In this document: in pieces, positions 8,414-17,025 of the stretch
Numbering within the stretch: position 1 is the stretch's first letter
Layout: each line of letters starts with the position of its first letter
Assembly: GCF_047302425.1 (NCBI RefSeq)
Contig: NZ_CP154855.1
Coordinates: forward strand, 620,001-684,000
DNA from: Oceanitalea sp047302425
Lineage (GTDB): Bacteria > Actinomycetota > Actinomycetes > Actinomycetales > Actinomycetaceae
Direction of reading: 5' to 3'
Length of the DNA: 64,000 nucleotides
Notes under the pieces: generated by a model
What the model saw: the letters and a program-made list of their open reading frames with translations, nothing else
Database searches by the model: none
Told to the model about the DNA's origin: nothing
Made by a program: the position numbers and the translations under genes

Positions 8414-9350
8414 GTCTCCCGCCAAGGCCGATGTCGTCATGCCGGCCACCGCCGCCCCCACGCGGGGCGCCACCCTCTCCGAGCTCGCGGCGGCTCACCC
8501 CGGGCCCGCGACGGTACGCCGCAAGCGGCGCACCCGTTCGGTCGTCAAGCACGTGCTGCTCATCGCGGCGGCGCTCGTCATGCTCTACCCGCTGCTGTGG
8601 ATGGTCGCGAGCTCCTTCAAGCCCGACGCGCTCATCTTCCGCGAGCCGGGGCTCATCCCCTCCGAGGTGACCCTCGAGAACTACACCTCGGGGTGGAACG
8701 CGCTGCTGCACCCCTTCAGCCACTACCTGGCGAACTCGGCGATCGTCGTCGCGGGCTCGGTCCTCGGCAACCTCGTGTCGTGCTCGCTGGCGGCCTACGC
8801 CTTCGCCCGGCTCAACTTCCGCTTCCGCGGGCTGTGGTTCGCGATCATGCTCATGTCGATCATGCTGCCGATCCACGTCATCATCGTCCCGCAGTACGTC
8901 CTGTTCTCCGAGCTCGGCTGGATCAACACGTTCCTGCCGCTCATCGTGCCGAAGCTGCTGGCCACCGACGCGTTCTTCGTCTTCCTCATGGTCCAGTTCT
9001 TCCGCGGCGTGCCCAAGGAGCTGGACGAGGCGGCCCGGATCGACGGCGCCGGCCACCCGAGGATCTTCTTCCAGGTCATGCTGCCGCTGTCAGTGCCGGC
9101 CCTGGCCACGACGGCGATCTTCACCTTCATCTGGACGTGGAACGACTTCTTCTCGCAGCTGATCTTCCTCATCGACCCCGAGATGTACACGGTGCCGATC
9201 GCGCTGCGCTCGTTCCTCGACTCCACGGGTGAGAGCTCGTGGGGCTCGATGTTCGCGATGTCGATCGTCTCGCTCGTCCCGCTGTTCATCATCTTCCTCT
9301 TCGGCCAGAAGTACCTGGTCAAGGGGATCGCCACCACCGGCCTCAAGTAA
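8406..9350 (+). CDS. Carbohydrate ABC transporter permease, MalG type
   Basis: This is the partner permease of the preceding gene, with 314 residues and six predicted helices. The EAA loop is DEAARIDGAGHPRIFFQVMLP and the C-terminus ends in VKGIATTGLK, typical of the MalG branch. It overlaps the upstream gene by 8 nt, so the two subunits are made together. A weak hairpin (CTCGGGC/GCCCGAG, 9376-9399) lies between it and the binding-protein gene, which could let the binding protein be produced in excess over the permeases. Confidence 0.88.
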   Translation: MTESPAKADVVMPATAAPTRGATLSELAAAHPGPATVRRKRRTRSVVKHVLLIAAALVMLYPLLWMVASSFKPDALIFREPGLIPSEVTLENYTSGWNALLHPFSHYLANSAIVVAGSVLGNLVSCSLAAYAFARLNFRFRGLWFAIMLMSIMLPIHVIIVPQYVLFSELGWINTFLPLIVPKLLATDAFFVFLMVQFFRGVPKELDEAARIDGAGHPRIFFQVMLPLSVPALATTAIFTFIWTWNDFFSQLIFLIDPEMYTVPIALRSFLDSTGESSWGSMFAMSIVSLVPLFIIFLFGQKYLVKGIATTGLK

Positions 9351-9444
9351 GACCCTCCAGCACGGCTCCCCAAGCCTCGGGCCCGACGTGGTGCCCGAGC
9401 CGGCTGGCCCCGCGCCCGTCGACCGGCAAGAAAGGGAAACCACC

Positions 9445-10788
9445 ATGAGAGATGCACGACCCCGTTCCCGCCGTCCCCTCCTCGTGCGGGCGGCAGCACT
9501 CGCCGCCATCGGCTCGCTCACCCTCGCGGCGTGCGGTCAGGGAGAGAACCCGGCGGACACCACCGACGACGACACCCCCACCGCGGACTCCGCCGACGGC
9601 GGCGAGGCCACCATCCGCTTCTCCTGGTGGGGCTCGGACACCCGCCACCAGCTCAACCAGGAGCTCATCGACGCCTTCGAGGCGGAGCACCCGGACATCA
9701 CCGTGACGCCGGACTACACCGACTGGGGCGGGTACTGGGACAAGCTCGCCACCCAGACCGCCGGTGGTGACACGCCCGACGTCATCATGCAGGAGGAGCG
9801 GTACCTGCGGGAGTACGCCGACCGCGGCGTCCTCGCCGACCTGTCCGAGTACGACATCGACACCTCCGCGATCGACGAGTCCATCCTCGGCAGCGGTGAG
9901 TTCAACGACGGCCTGTGGGGCATCCCGACCGGCGTCAACGTCCGCGTCATGATGGCCGACCCGCAGGTCTTCGAGGAGGCGGGCGTCGAGATGCCCGACG
10001 ACACGACGTGGACCTGGCAGGACTACCACGACCTCATGGTCGAGATCTCCGAGAACACCCCCGACGGCGTCTACGGCGCCCAGGACTTCGGCTTCATCGA
10101 GCCGGACCTGTCCATCTGGGCCCGCCAGCACGGGCAGGAGCTGTGGGACGAGGACGGCGAGATCGGCTTCGAGCCCGAGCTCATGGCCGAGCTGTGGGGC
10201 AAGAGCATCGACCTCATCGAGGCCGGTGGCGCCCCCAGCGCCAGCGAGGGCCTCGAGATCGACGCCGCCGGCCCCGAGCAGTCGCTCGTCGCCACCAACC
10301 GCTCGGCGATCTCCCGCTTCTGGACCAACCAGCTCGAGGCGATCAGCTCCGCCGCGGGCCGTGACCTGCAGCTGCTGCGCTACCCGGGCGAGAGCGAGTT
10401 CGAGCGCACCGGCCTGTTCCAGAAGCCGGCGATGGCCCTGTCGATGTCCGCGGAGACCGAGCACCCCGAGGCTGCGGCGACCTTCATCGACTGGATGCTC
10501 AACAGCCCCGAGGCGGGCGAGATCATCCTCAGCGACCGCGGGCTGCCCGCGAACCTCGACGTCCGCGAGCACGTCCTGCCCTCGCTCAGCGAGGCCGAGC
10601 AGCAGGCCGCCGAGTTCATCGAGGCCGTCTCGGCCGACATCGTCGACGCCCCGCCGGCCCCGCCCGCCGGCGCCGGTGAGGTCGCCGCGACCCTCGCCCG
10701 GTACAACGAGCAGGTGCTCTTCGGGCAGCTCGACCCGCAGGAGGCCGCCGAGCAGTTCATCGCCGAGGCCGCGTCGATGACCGGCTGA
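9445..10788 (+). CDS. Sugar ABC transporter substrate-binding lipoprotein (paralogue 2)
   Basis: This solute-binding protein has 447 residues, an N-terminal RPRSRR stretch and a lipobox LAAC (lipidated Cys30). It follows the two permease genes directly, as expected for the cognate binding protein. It is a paralogue of the protein at 1494-2795, with conserved segments throughout (IRFSWWGSDTRH, TPDV, WTNQLEAI). ATG 9445 is chosen because AAGAAAGGGA precedes it and the signal peptide begins there. A strong hairpin follows, separating it partly from uxaC. Confidence 0.9.
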   Translation: MRDARPRSRRPLLVRAAALAAIGSLTLAACGQGENPADTTDDDTPTADSADGGEATIRFSWWGSDTRHQLNQELIDAFEAEHPDITVTPDYTDWGGYWDKLATQTAGGDTPDVIMQEERYLREYADRGVLADLSEYDIDTSAIDESILGSGEFNDGLWGIPTGVNVRVMMADPQVFEEAGVEMPDDTTWTWQDYHDLMVEISENTPDGVYGAQDFGFIEPDLSIWARQHGQELWDEDGEIGFEPELMAELWGKSIDLIEAGGAPSASEGLEIDAAGPEQSLVATNRSAISRFWTNQLEAISSAAGRDLQLLRYPGESEFERTGLFQKPAMALSMSAETEHPEAAATFIDWMLNSPEAGEIILSDRGLPANLDVREHVLPSLSEAEQQAAEFIEAVSADIVDAPPAPPAGAGEVAATLARYNEQVLFGQLDPQEAAEQFIAEAASMTG

Positions 10789-10793
10789 CGCCC

Positions 10794-10825
10794 GGCGCCC
10801 GAGAGCCTGCGGGCTCTCGGGCGCC
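10794..10825 (+). terminator. Strong hairpin after binding-protein gene
   Basis: A perfect 14-bp stem (GGCGCCCGAGAGCC, 10794-10807, with 10812-10825) closes a 4-nt loop. It lies 5 nt after the stop codon of the binding protein and about 45 nt before uxaC. It may be a partial terminator or a 3'-end stabiliser that raises binding-protein levels. Confidence 0.65.
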
Positions 10826-10869
10826 CCCTCTCGCCCCGGTTGCCGCCTTCCCCATCTCCGAGGTCACTC

Positions 10870-12282
10870 ATGCCGCGCAGACTCTCCGTCCACCCCGACC
10901 GTCTCCTCCCCGCACGCCCCGAGCTGCGGGACATCGCCCGCGAGCTGTACGCGGAGGTCGCCGACCTGCCGATCATCTCGCCGCACGGCCACGTCCCCGC
11001 CCAGTGGTTCGCCGACGACGCACGCTTCGACAACCCGACGGCCCTGCTGCTCACGCCCGACCACTACCTCAACCGGGTGCTGCACTCCCACGGCGTACCG
11101 CTCGAGCACATGGGCGTGGGCCAGGAGGACTTCTCCCCGGCCCAGGCACGCGAGGCCTTCCGGACCTTCTGCCGCCACTGGAAGGAGTTCCGGGGCACGC
11201 CGATGAAGTTCTGGTTCGAGGCCCAGCTCGTCGAGGTCTTCGGAATCGACCTCGAGCCGGGCGAGGACACCGCGGACGAGATCTACGACCACATCGACGG
11301 CAGGCTGGGGGAGGACGAGTTCCGCACCCGGGCGCTGCACGACCGCTTCAACATCGACTTCATCGCCACGACCGATGACCCGTGCGACGACCTCACCGCC
11401 CACCGGCGCGTGGCCGAGGACCCGACGTGGTCCGCGACGGTCGTGCCGACCTTCCGCCCCGACCGCTACCTCGAGCCGGCCCGTCCCACCTGGAACGCGG
11501 ACGTCGACCGGCTCGCGGAGGTGTCCGGGCAGGACACCGGGACCTACGCCGGCTGGGTCGCCGCCATGGAGGCCCGCCGCGCCCACTTCAAGGCGCACGG
11601 CGCCGTCTCCAGCGACCACGCCCACCTCGACGCCGGCACGCTCGCGCTGAGCGCCGCCGAGTCCGAGCGCCTCTACGCCGAGGCCCGGGCCGGCAGCATC
11701 TCGGCCGAGGACGGCGCCCGCCTGCGCCGCGGCATGCTCTACGAGCAGGCGCGGATGGCGAGCGAGGACGGCCTCGTCATGACCCTGCACCCCGGGGCGT
11801 GGCGCAACCACCACGGCGCGACCTTCGAGCGCTTCGGGCCCGACGTCGGTGCGGACTTCGCCGTCCCCACCGAGTACGTCCGCCCGCTCCAGCCGCTGCT
11901 CGACAGCTTCGGGACCCACCCGAACTTCCAGCTCGTGCTCTTCACCCTCGACGAGACGACCTTCTCCCGCGAGCTGGGCCCCATGGCCAGCTTCTACCCC
12001 AGCGTCTTCGTCGGCGCCCCGTGGTGGTTCATCGACTCGCCCGAGGCCATCTGGCGCTACCGCAAGGCCGTCACCGAGTCCTGCGGCTTCGGCAAGACCT
12101 CCGGGATGATCGACGACACCCGCGCCCTCCTGTCCATCCCGGCCCGCCACGACATGGCCCGCCGGCTCGACTCCGGCTACCTCGCCGAGCTGGTGGCCGA
12201 CCACCGCCTCACCCTCGACGAGGCTCGCGACACCGCCCACGACCTCGTCGTCCGCCAGCCGCGGCTGGCGTTCAAGCTCTAG
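10870..12282 (+). CDS. uxaC: Uronate isomerase
   Basis: This is glucuronate/galacturonate isomerase, 470 residues, the usual family length. It interconverts D-glucuronate with D-fructuronate and D-galacturonate with D-tagaturonate in the cytoplasm. It belongs to the amidohydrolase superfamily. The N-terminal metal-binding motif appears as ISPHGHV (about residues 36-42); other hallmarks are LHPGAWRNHH and APWWFIDSPE. ATG 10870 fits family N-termini better than the upstream TTG at 10840. The epimerase gene starts 12 nt after its stop, so the two form one unit. This enzyme is the strongest evidence that the island serves hexuronate catabolism. Confidence 0.95.
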   Translation: MPRRLSVHPDRLLPARPELRDIARELYAEVADLPIISPHGHVPAQWFADDARFDNPTALLLTPDHYLNRVLHSHGVPLEHMGVGQEDFSPAQAREAFRTFCRHWKEFRGTPMKFWFEAQLVEVFGIDLEPGEDTADEIYDHIDGRLGEDEFRTRALHDRFNIDFIATTDDPCDDLTAHRRVAEDPTWSATVVPTFRPDRYLEPARPTWNADVDRLAEVSGQDTGTYAGWVAAMEARRAHFKAHGAVSSDHAHLDAGTLALSAAESERLYAEARAGSISAEDGARLRRGMLYEQARMASEDGLVMTLHPGAWRNHHGATFERFGPDVGADFAVPTEYVRPLQPLLDSFGTHPNFQLVLFTLDETTFSRELGPMASFYPSVFVGAPWWFIDSPEAIWRYRKAVTESCGFGKTSGMIDDTRALLSIPARHDMARRLDSGYLAELVADHRLTLDEARDTAHDLVVRQPRLAFKL

Positions 12283-12294
12283 GAAAGGACCACC

Positions 12295-13734
12295 GTGACC
12301 CTGAGGAACGAGACGCACGAGGCGCGGGTCGTCCGCGCCGGCGCACAGCGGCTGCTGCGCGTGAGCGCCGCCGACGCCGCAGCCCTGGAGGCCTTCGCCG
12401 GGACACCCGGGCAGGGCGAGGGCCGCTACGTCGTCGAGGGGCCGCTGTCGGCCGCCAACGCCGCCGCGCTGCGCGCCACCTTCCCGCACCTGCGTCCCGC
12501 GCTCATCGGACGCGAGCGCACCTCCGTCGGCACCGGCGACCGGCTCGGCCTGGCCACGCCGGGGCACGTGCGCGCCTTCCAGCAGTCCGGCGCGGGCGTG
12601 GTCCCCGTCTTCGCCCAGCAGTCCATCCGGGAGATGGACCGCCTCGGGCGGGCGGCGCAGAGCGTCATGGACGACGCGACCTTCGGCTGCGTGCAGGCCG
12701 GCTGGACCGGTGAGGTGGGCGCGGACTGCGACCACATCAAGACGACCGACGGCATCGACCGCGGCCTCGCTGCCGGGTTCACCATGTTCACCCTCGACCC
12801 CGGTGACCACGTCGTCGACGTCCGCGCGGGCATCGACGCGGCCCAGGTCGACGCCGTGCCGTGGGAGCTCCTGGAGGACGACGCCGCGGCGCTGCGCTCG
12901 CGGTACGTCGGCACGACCCTCGACCTCGGGGACCGCCAGGTGACGATCGGTGAGGAGGAGATCCTCACCGCGGCTGTGAAGTACGGCGGCTGCGTGGCCG
13001 AGACCCGCCGTCTCCACGACCACCTCATGGGCCGTGCGACCTACCCGGTCGAGGTCGAGGTGGCGGTCGACGAGACCGACTTCGTCACGAGCTTCGTCGA
13101 GCACTACTACCTCGCCGCCGAGCTGCGGCGGCTCGGCGTGGACTGGGTGAGCTTCGCCCCCCGCTACGCCGACGGCTTCGAGAAGGGCGTGGAGTACCTC
13201 GGGCAGCCCGAGGCGCTGCGGGAGAACCTGCTCGGCCACACGGCGGTGGCGGAGGCGCTGGGCGGGTACAAGATCTCGCTGCACTCCGGCTCGGACAAGT
13301 TCAGCATCTACCCGCTCGCGGTTGAGGCGACGGGCGGGCGGATCCACCTCAAGACCTCCGGCACGAGCTACCTGTGCGCGCTTGAGGTCGTGGCCCGGCA
13401 GGACGGTGACTTCCTCGCCGAGATCTGGTCGATCTCCCGGGAGTCCTTCGTCCGCGCCCGGGCGTCCTACCAGGTGTCCGCGGACGTCGACGCGACGCCG
13501 ACGACCCTGGCCGGGACGGACCTCGTCGAGCTCGTCGCGAGCTTCGACTCGCGCCAGATCCTGCACGTCGGCTACGGGGACGTGCTCAACACGACCGGCG
13601 CCGACGGCCGCCCGCTGCGCACCCGCCTGCACGAGCTGCTCCTCGACCACGAGGAGGAGTACGCCGCCGTCGTCGCCGAGCACCTCTCGAGGCACGTGGC
13701 ACCCTTCGCCGCCACGGTGCCCTCCCGGACATGA
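12295..13734 (+). CDS. uxaE: Tagaturonate epimerase family protein
   Basis: This 479-residue protein matches the UxaE family, described from Thermotoga, which epimerises D-tagaturonate to D-fructuronate. Recognisable segments are GADCDHIKTTDGIDRG (about residues 140-155), SLHSGSDKFSIYPLAVEATGG without its ends, and HLKTSGTSYLCALE. With UxaC it would merge galacturonate catabolism into the fructuronate branch and bypass tagaturonate reductase and altronate dehydratase. Fructuronate reductase, mannonate dehydratase and KDG kinase genes are not in the window. GTG 12295 is preceded by GGAAAGGA. Assignment rests on recognised sequence, not on a search. Confidence 0.85.
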   Translation: MTLRNETHEARVVRAGAQRLLRVSAADAAALEAFAGTPGQGEGRYVVEGPLSAANAAALRATFPHLRPALIGRERTSVGTGDRLGLATPGHVRAFQQSGAGVVPVFAQQSIREMDRLGRAAQSVMDDATFGCVQAGWTGEVGADCDHIKTTDGIDRGLAAGFTMFTLDPGDHVVDVRAGIDAAQVDAVPWELLEDDAAALRSRYVGTTLDLGDRQVTIGEEEILTAAVKYGGCVAETRRLHDHLMGRATYPVEVEVAVDETDFVTSFVEHYYLAAELRRLGVDWVSFAPRYADGFEKGVEYLGQPEALRENLLGHTAVAEALGGYKISLHSGSDKFSIYPLAVEATGGRIHLKTSGTSYLCALEVVARQDGDFLAEIWSISRESFVRARASYQVSADVDATPTTLAGTDLVELVASFDSRQILHVGYGDVLNTTGADGRPLRTRLHELLLDHEEEYAAVVAEHLSRHVAPFAATVPSRT

Positions 13735-13766
13735 CCCCCGCGGCGCGGCGTGCCGCTACGCTTACG

Positions 13767-13782
13767 CGGCATCGCTTCCGCA
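13767..13782. promoter_or_regulatory. LacI-type operator, site 3 (autoregulatory)
   Basis: CGGCATCGCTTCCGCA (other strand TGCGGAAGCGATGCCG) lies 18 nt upstream of the LacI-family start codon, just after a possible -10 box TACGCT (13756-13761). It matches the other two sites and suggests that the regulator controls its own gene. Confidence 0.55.
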
Positions 13783-13800
13783 GACATGGAGGGGGCAGGC

Positions 13801-14790
13801 ATGGCAACGATCCACGACGTCGCACGTGAGGCGGGCGTGTCGATCGCGACCGTGTCCCGCTCGCTCAACGGGCAGACACGGGTCAGCGAGGAGACGCGGC
13901 GCCGGGTGCTCGAGGTGGCCCAGGCGCTCGACTTCACCCCGAACCGGGCCGCCCGCGGCCTGGTGACGGGCCGGCTCGGCAACATCGGTGTCCTCGTCCC
14001 CGACGTCGCCAACCCCTTCTTCGGGCCGATCGTCGCCGGGATCGAGGAGGTCGCCCAGGGGCTGGACATGGGGGTCTTCCTCGCGGACTCCCGCGAGGAC
14101 GCCGACGCGGAGATGGGGCTCGTGCGGCGCCTGGGCCAGCAGGTCGACGGCGTCATCCTCATCGCCTCCCGCATGCCCGACGAGACGCTCGTCGCGCTCG
14201 CGGAACGGGTGCCTATCGTCCTCGTCAACCGGGTGGTCCCCGGGCTGCCCGCCGTCGCCGTCGACGCCCGCCAGGGCATGTCCGACCTGCTCACCGAGCT
14301 CGCCGAGCGCGGCCACCGGACCGTGACCTACCTCGACGGGCCGTCGCGGTCCTGGTCAGGCCGCACGAAGCGCGCGGGTCTCGAGGAGGCCGCCGCCCGG
14401 CACGGCGTCGAGCTGCTGGTCCGCGGGCCGTACGCGCCGAGCTACGCCGCCGGGCGTGCACTGGCCGAGGAGGTGGTCGACGCCGGGGCCGTCGTCGCCT
14501 TCGACGACCTCATCGCCTGGGGCCTGCTCACCCGCGTCCAGGAGCTCGGGGTGCGGGTACCGGAGGACCTGTCGATCGCCGGCTTCGACGACGCCATCGA
14601 GGAGGGCATGGTGCGCCCGGCGCTCACCACGGTCTCCCCGCAGGGGGCGTCCATGGGCTACGTCGCCGCCCAGATGCTCATGCGGCTCCTCGCCGGGGAG
14701 GAGGAGCCCACCGTCGAGATGCTCGCCTGCGAGGTCCTCGTGCGCGGCTCCACGGGCGCCCCGAGCCCCGCTGCCCGGCGCCGCGGCTAG
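13801..14790 (+). CDS. LacI family transcriptional regulator
   Basis: The regulator has 329 residues. A LacI-type helix-turn-helix occupies residues 2-25 (ATIHDVAREAGVSIATVSR), followed by the hinge helix region (TPNRAARGL) and a periplasmic-binding-protein-like effector domain ending with the usual AQMLMRLLAGEE stretch. ATG 13801 has GGAGGGGG upstream and places the helix-turn-helix at the N-terminus, as is standard. Its position at the end of the uronate genes and the three similar palindromes in the island suggest it represses the island until a uronate-type inducer binds. Confidence 0.93.
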   Translation: MATIHDVAREAGVSIATVSRSLNGQTRVSEETRRRVLEVAQALDFTPNRAARGLVTGRLGNIGVLVPDVANPFFGPIVAGIEEVAQGLDMGVFLADSREDADAEMGLVRRLGQQVDGVILIASRMPDETLVALAERVPIVLVNRVVPGLPAVAVDARQGMSDLLTELAERGHRTVTYLDGPSRSWSGRTKRAGLEEAAARHGVELLVRGPYAPSYAAGRALAEEVVDAGAVVAFDDLIAWGLLTRVQELGVRVPEDLSIAGFDDAIEEGMVRPALTTVSPQGASMGYVAAQMLMRLLAGEEEPTVEMLACEVLVRGSTGAPSPAARRRG

Positions 14791-14896
14791 CCGCCCCCTC
14801 CTCCCACCGCGCCCTCCCTCCCGGCGCGAGCTGGGTCAGGAGCTCGGCGGGGTGCGGCGCTCTCGCGCGGCCGAAAAAAGAAAAGTTCATGCAGGT

Positions 14897-14924
14897 GCAT
14901 CCAAAGTGGCGGGTCGCGACGAAT
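14897..14924 (+). promoter_or_regulatory. SigK-type ECF promoter
   Basis: GCATCC (14897-14902) and ACGAAT (14919-14924) are separated by 16 nt. This closely resembles the mycobacterial SigK consensus CCATCC-N16-CCGAAT. The start codon of the DUF4397 gene is about 33 nt past the expected transcription start. The SigK-like factor and RskA-like anti-sigma factor encoded just downstream make autoregulation of this operon likely. Confidence 0.6.
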
Positions 14925-14963
14925 ACCTGGTGTCAGCAACCACCACCGACACTGGAGGACACC

Positions 14964-15779
14964 ATGAGCACCACCCGTCGCGCAGGGATCGGCGCCGCCG
15001 CCGGCCTCGCCCTGCTCGCCCTCGCCGCTCCCGCCTCGGCCGCCACGGGCGACGCCGCGCAGCTGTCCGTGCTGCACGGCGTCCCGGACCTCACCGTGGA
15101 CGTCTGGGTCAACGGCGAGCGCACCCTGGACGACTTCGAGCCCGCCACCCTCGCCGGCCCGCTCGAGCTGCCCGCCGGCAGCTACTCCGTCGCGATCACC
15201 GCCGCGGACGCCGAGGACGACACCGAGCCGGTGCTCGGCCCGATCGACCTCTCCCTCGAGGCCGGTGGCAACTACACCGCCGTCGCCCACCTCGACGCCG
15301 CCGGCGCGCCCACCGCGTCCTTCTTCACCAACGACACCTCCGCGACGGCGGCCGGCGAGGGGCGCCTCACCGTGCGCCACACGGCGGCGGCCCCCGAGGT
15401 CGACGTCCTCGCCGGCGGCGAGGCCGTCATCACCAACCTCGCCAACGGCGCGGAGCAGAGCCTGGACCTGCCGGCCGGCACCGTCTCGGCGACCGTCGCT
15501 GCCACCGGCACCACCGACCCGGTCATCGGCCCGGCCGACGTCCCGGTCGAGGAGGGCGCGAGCACGATCGTCTACGCCTGGGGCAGCCTCGAGGACGGCA
15601 ACCTCGCCGTCGCGACCCAGACGATCACCGGCCTCCACTCCGCGCCCGGCGGCGTGCCGACCGGCCTCGTCCCGGTCGACGAGCCCGCCGTGCCCACTGC
15701 CGCGCTCGCCGCGGGCCTGGGCGCGCTGCTCCTCGCCGCGGCCGTCGGCGCCCGTCGCCTCGCCCGGACGCGAGCCTGA
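14964..15779 (+). CDS. DUF4397 domain-containing surface protein
   Basis: The exported protein has 271 residues. A signal peptide (RRAGIGAAAGLALLALAAPASA) is followed by two DUF4397-type repeats: LSVLHGVPDLTVDVWVNGE (about 34-52) and LTVRHTAAAPEVDVLAGGE (about 135-153), each ending in an ELPAG or DLPAG turn. The C-terminus has a hydrophobic helix and a basic tail (RRLARTRA), so it is probably membrane-anchored. No LPXTG signal is visible although a sortase gene follows one base later. The function of DUF4397 proteins is unknown; an adhesive or envelope role is inference. It heads the predicted SigK-type operon. ATG 14964 has GGAGG upstream. Confidence 0.82.
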   Translation: MSTTRRAGIGAAAGLALLALAAPASAATGDAAQLSVLHGVPDLTVDVWVNGERTLDDFEPATLAGPLELPAGSYSVAITAADAEDDTEPVLGPIDLSLEAGGNYTAVAHLDAAGAPTASFFTNDTSATAAGEGRLTVRHTAAAPEVDVLAGGEAVITNLANGAEQSLDLPAGTVSATVAATGTTDPVIGPADVPVEEGASTIVYAWGSLEDGNLAVATQTITGLHSAPGGVPTGLVPVDEPAVPTAALAAGLGALLLAAAVGARRLARTRA

Positions 15780-15780
15780 C

Positions 15781-16473
15781 ATGAGGCGCCTCCTCGCAGC
15801 CGCGGCGGCGACCCTGCTGCTCGTCCTCACCGGGTGCGGTGCGGACGGCGAGGAGCCCGAGCAGCCCGGGCCGGTGGTGGGAGCCCCCACCGGCCCGGGC
15901 GCGGGGGCACCGGCCGCGACGCCCGCCCCAGGCGACCCGCCCACGCCCCCGGCCCCGAGCCCCGCTGCCGTCCCGGACGTGCCCCTCCGGTCGGCGGCGG
16001 GGCTCCCCGAGGTCTCGCAGGACAGCCCGCCGGTGCGGGTGGTCGTGCCCGCCCTCGACGCCGACCTGCCGGTCGACCCCGTCGGCGTCGCGCCCGACGG
16101 GCAGATGGAGATCCCCGAGGACGCCGCCCGCGCGGGCTGGTACCGCTTCGGCCCCTCGGCCGGCGCGGAGGAGGGCACCACGGTGCTCGCCGCCCACTCC
16201 GGCTCCTTCATCACCCCCTACGGCCCGCTGCGCGACCTCGTCGAGCTCGAGCCCGGTGACCTCGTCGAGGTCACCCGGGAGGACGGGCAGGTCCTGCAGT
16301 ACGCCGTCGAGGACGCCCGTCTCATCCCCAAGTCGACGATCGACCTGTCCGAGCACTTCCGCCGCGAGGGCGAGCACCGCCTCGTCCTCATCACCTGCGA
16401 CGGGGTCTGGCAGGAGGACGTCCAGAGCTACACCGACAACACCGTCGTCACCGCTACATTGATCACCTCATAG
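15781..16473 (+). CDS. Class F sortase, lipoprotein form
   Basis: This protein of 230 residues has the class F sortase core at its C-terminus. The catalytic histidine is in LAAHSGSF (His139) and the catalytic cysteine in LITCDG (Cys206); an arginine follows from the region around SEHFRREGEHR. The N-terminus ends in LTGC (lipidated Cys19) and is followed by a proline-rich spacer, so it looks like a lipoprotein and not a helix-anchored sortase. Sortases join surface proteins to cell-wall or other acceptors. It starts one base after the DUF4397 gene, which is the obvious candidate partner, although that protein has no standard sorting motif. Confidence 0.87.
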   Translation: MRRLLAAAAATLLLVLTGCGADGEEPEQPGPVVGAPTGPGAGAPAATPAPGDPPTPPAPSPAAVPDVPLRSAAGLPEVSQDSPPVRVVVPALDADLPVDPVGVAPDGQMEIPEDAARAGWYRFGPSAGAEEGTTVLAAHSGSFITPYGPLRDLVELEPGDLVEVTREDGQVLQYAVEDARLIPKSTIDLSEHFRREGEHRLVLITCDGVWQEDVQSYTDNTVVTATLITS

Positions 16474-16491
16474 GACGCGACAGAGGTGACG

Positions 16492-17025
16492 ATGACGGAC
16501 CCCGAGGTGCTCGGCGCGCGCTTCCGCGACGGCACCGCCGACTCCGTGCGCCTGGTCTACGAGGAGTACTCCTCGATGGTCTACAGCATCGCCCTGCGGA
16601 CGCTGCGGAACACCGCGGACGCCGAGGACGTCACCCAGCAGGTCTTCGTCAGCGCCTGGCGCTCGCGCTCCCGCTTCGACCCGGACCGCGCCCCCATCGG
16701 GGCCTGGCTCGCCGGCATCACCCGCAACGCCGTCGCCGACGCGCTGCGCCGCCGGGCCCGGGACCGCGGCGACCTCGGGGAGCTGGAGGACTCCGCGGGG
16801 CCCGACCGCACCGAGGAGATCGTCGACCAGGTCGTCGTCGCCCAGGCGCTCGTCGAGCTGGGACCGCCGCAGCAGGACGTCCTCGAGCTCGCCTTCTTCG
16901 AGCGTCTGACCCACAGCGAGATCGCGGAGAGAATGGACCTGCCGCTCGGCACCGTGAAGTCGCACATCACCCGCGGACTGCGCCGGCTGCGCACGAGGAT
17001 GGAGGGAAGCCATGCGTCACGTTGA
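16492..17025 (+). CDS. SigK-like ECF RNA polymerase sigma factor
   Basis: This ECF sigma factor of 177 residues has a region 2 helix (ALRTLRNTADAEDVTQQVF) that binds core polymerase and the -10 element, and a region 4 helix-turn-helix near the end (THSEIAERMDLPLGTVKSHI). Pairing with an RskA-type anti-sigma factor and a SigK-type promoter upstream of the operon support the SigK branch. ATG 16492 has GAGG at 5 nt; GTG 16486 in the same frame is an alternative. The gene overlaps the anti-sigma gene by 14 nt, so the two proteins should be made in fixed proportion. Confidence 0.88.
   Translation: MTDPEVLGARFRDGTADSVRLVYEEYSSMVYSIALRTLRNTADAEDVTQQVFVSAWRSRSRFDPDRAPIGAWLAGITRNAVADALRRRARDRGDLGELEDSAGPDRTEEIVDQVVVAQALVELGPPQQDVLELAFFERLTHSEIAERMDLPLGTVKSHITRGLRRLRTRMEGSHASR

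Noticed and set aside
10864..13695. 943-codon minus-strand open frame over uxaC and uxaE
   Set aside because: It is an antisense shadow of two well recognised genes, with biased composition and no motif.
15700..15779. LPXTG sorting signal in the DUF4397 protein
   Set aside because: The hydrophobic helix and basic tail are present but no LPXTG-like pentapeptide precedes them.
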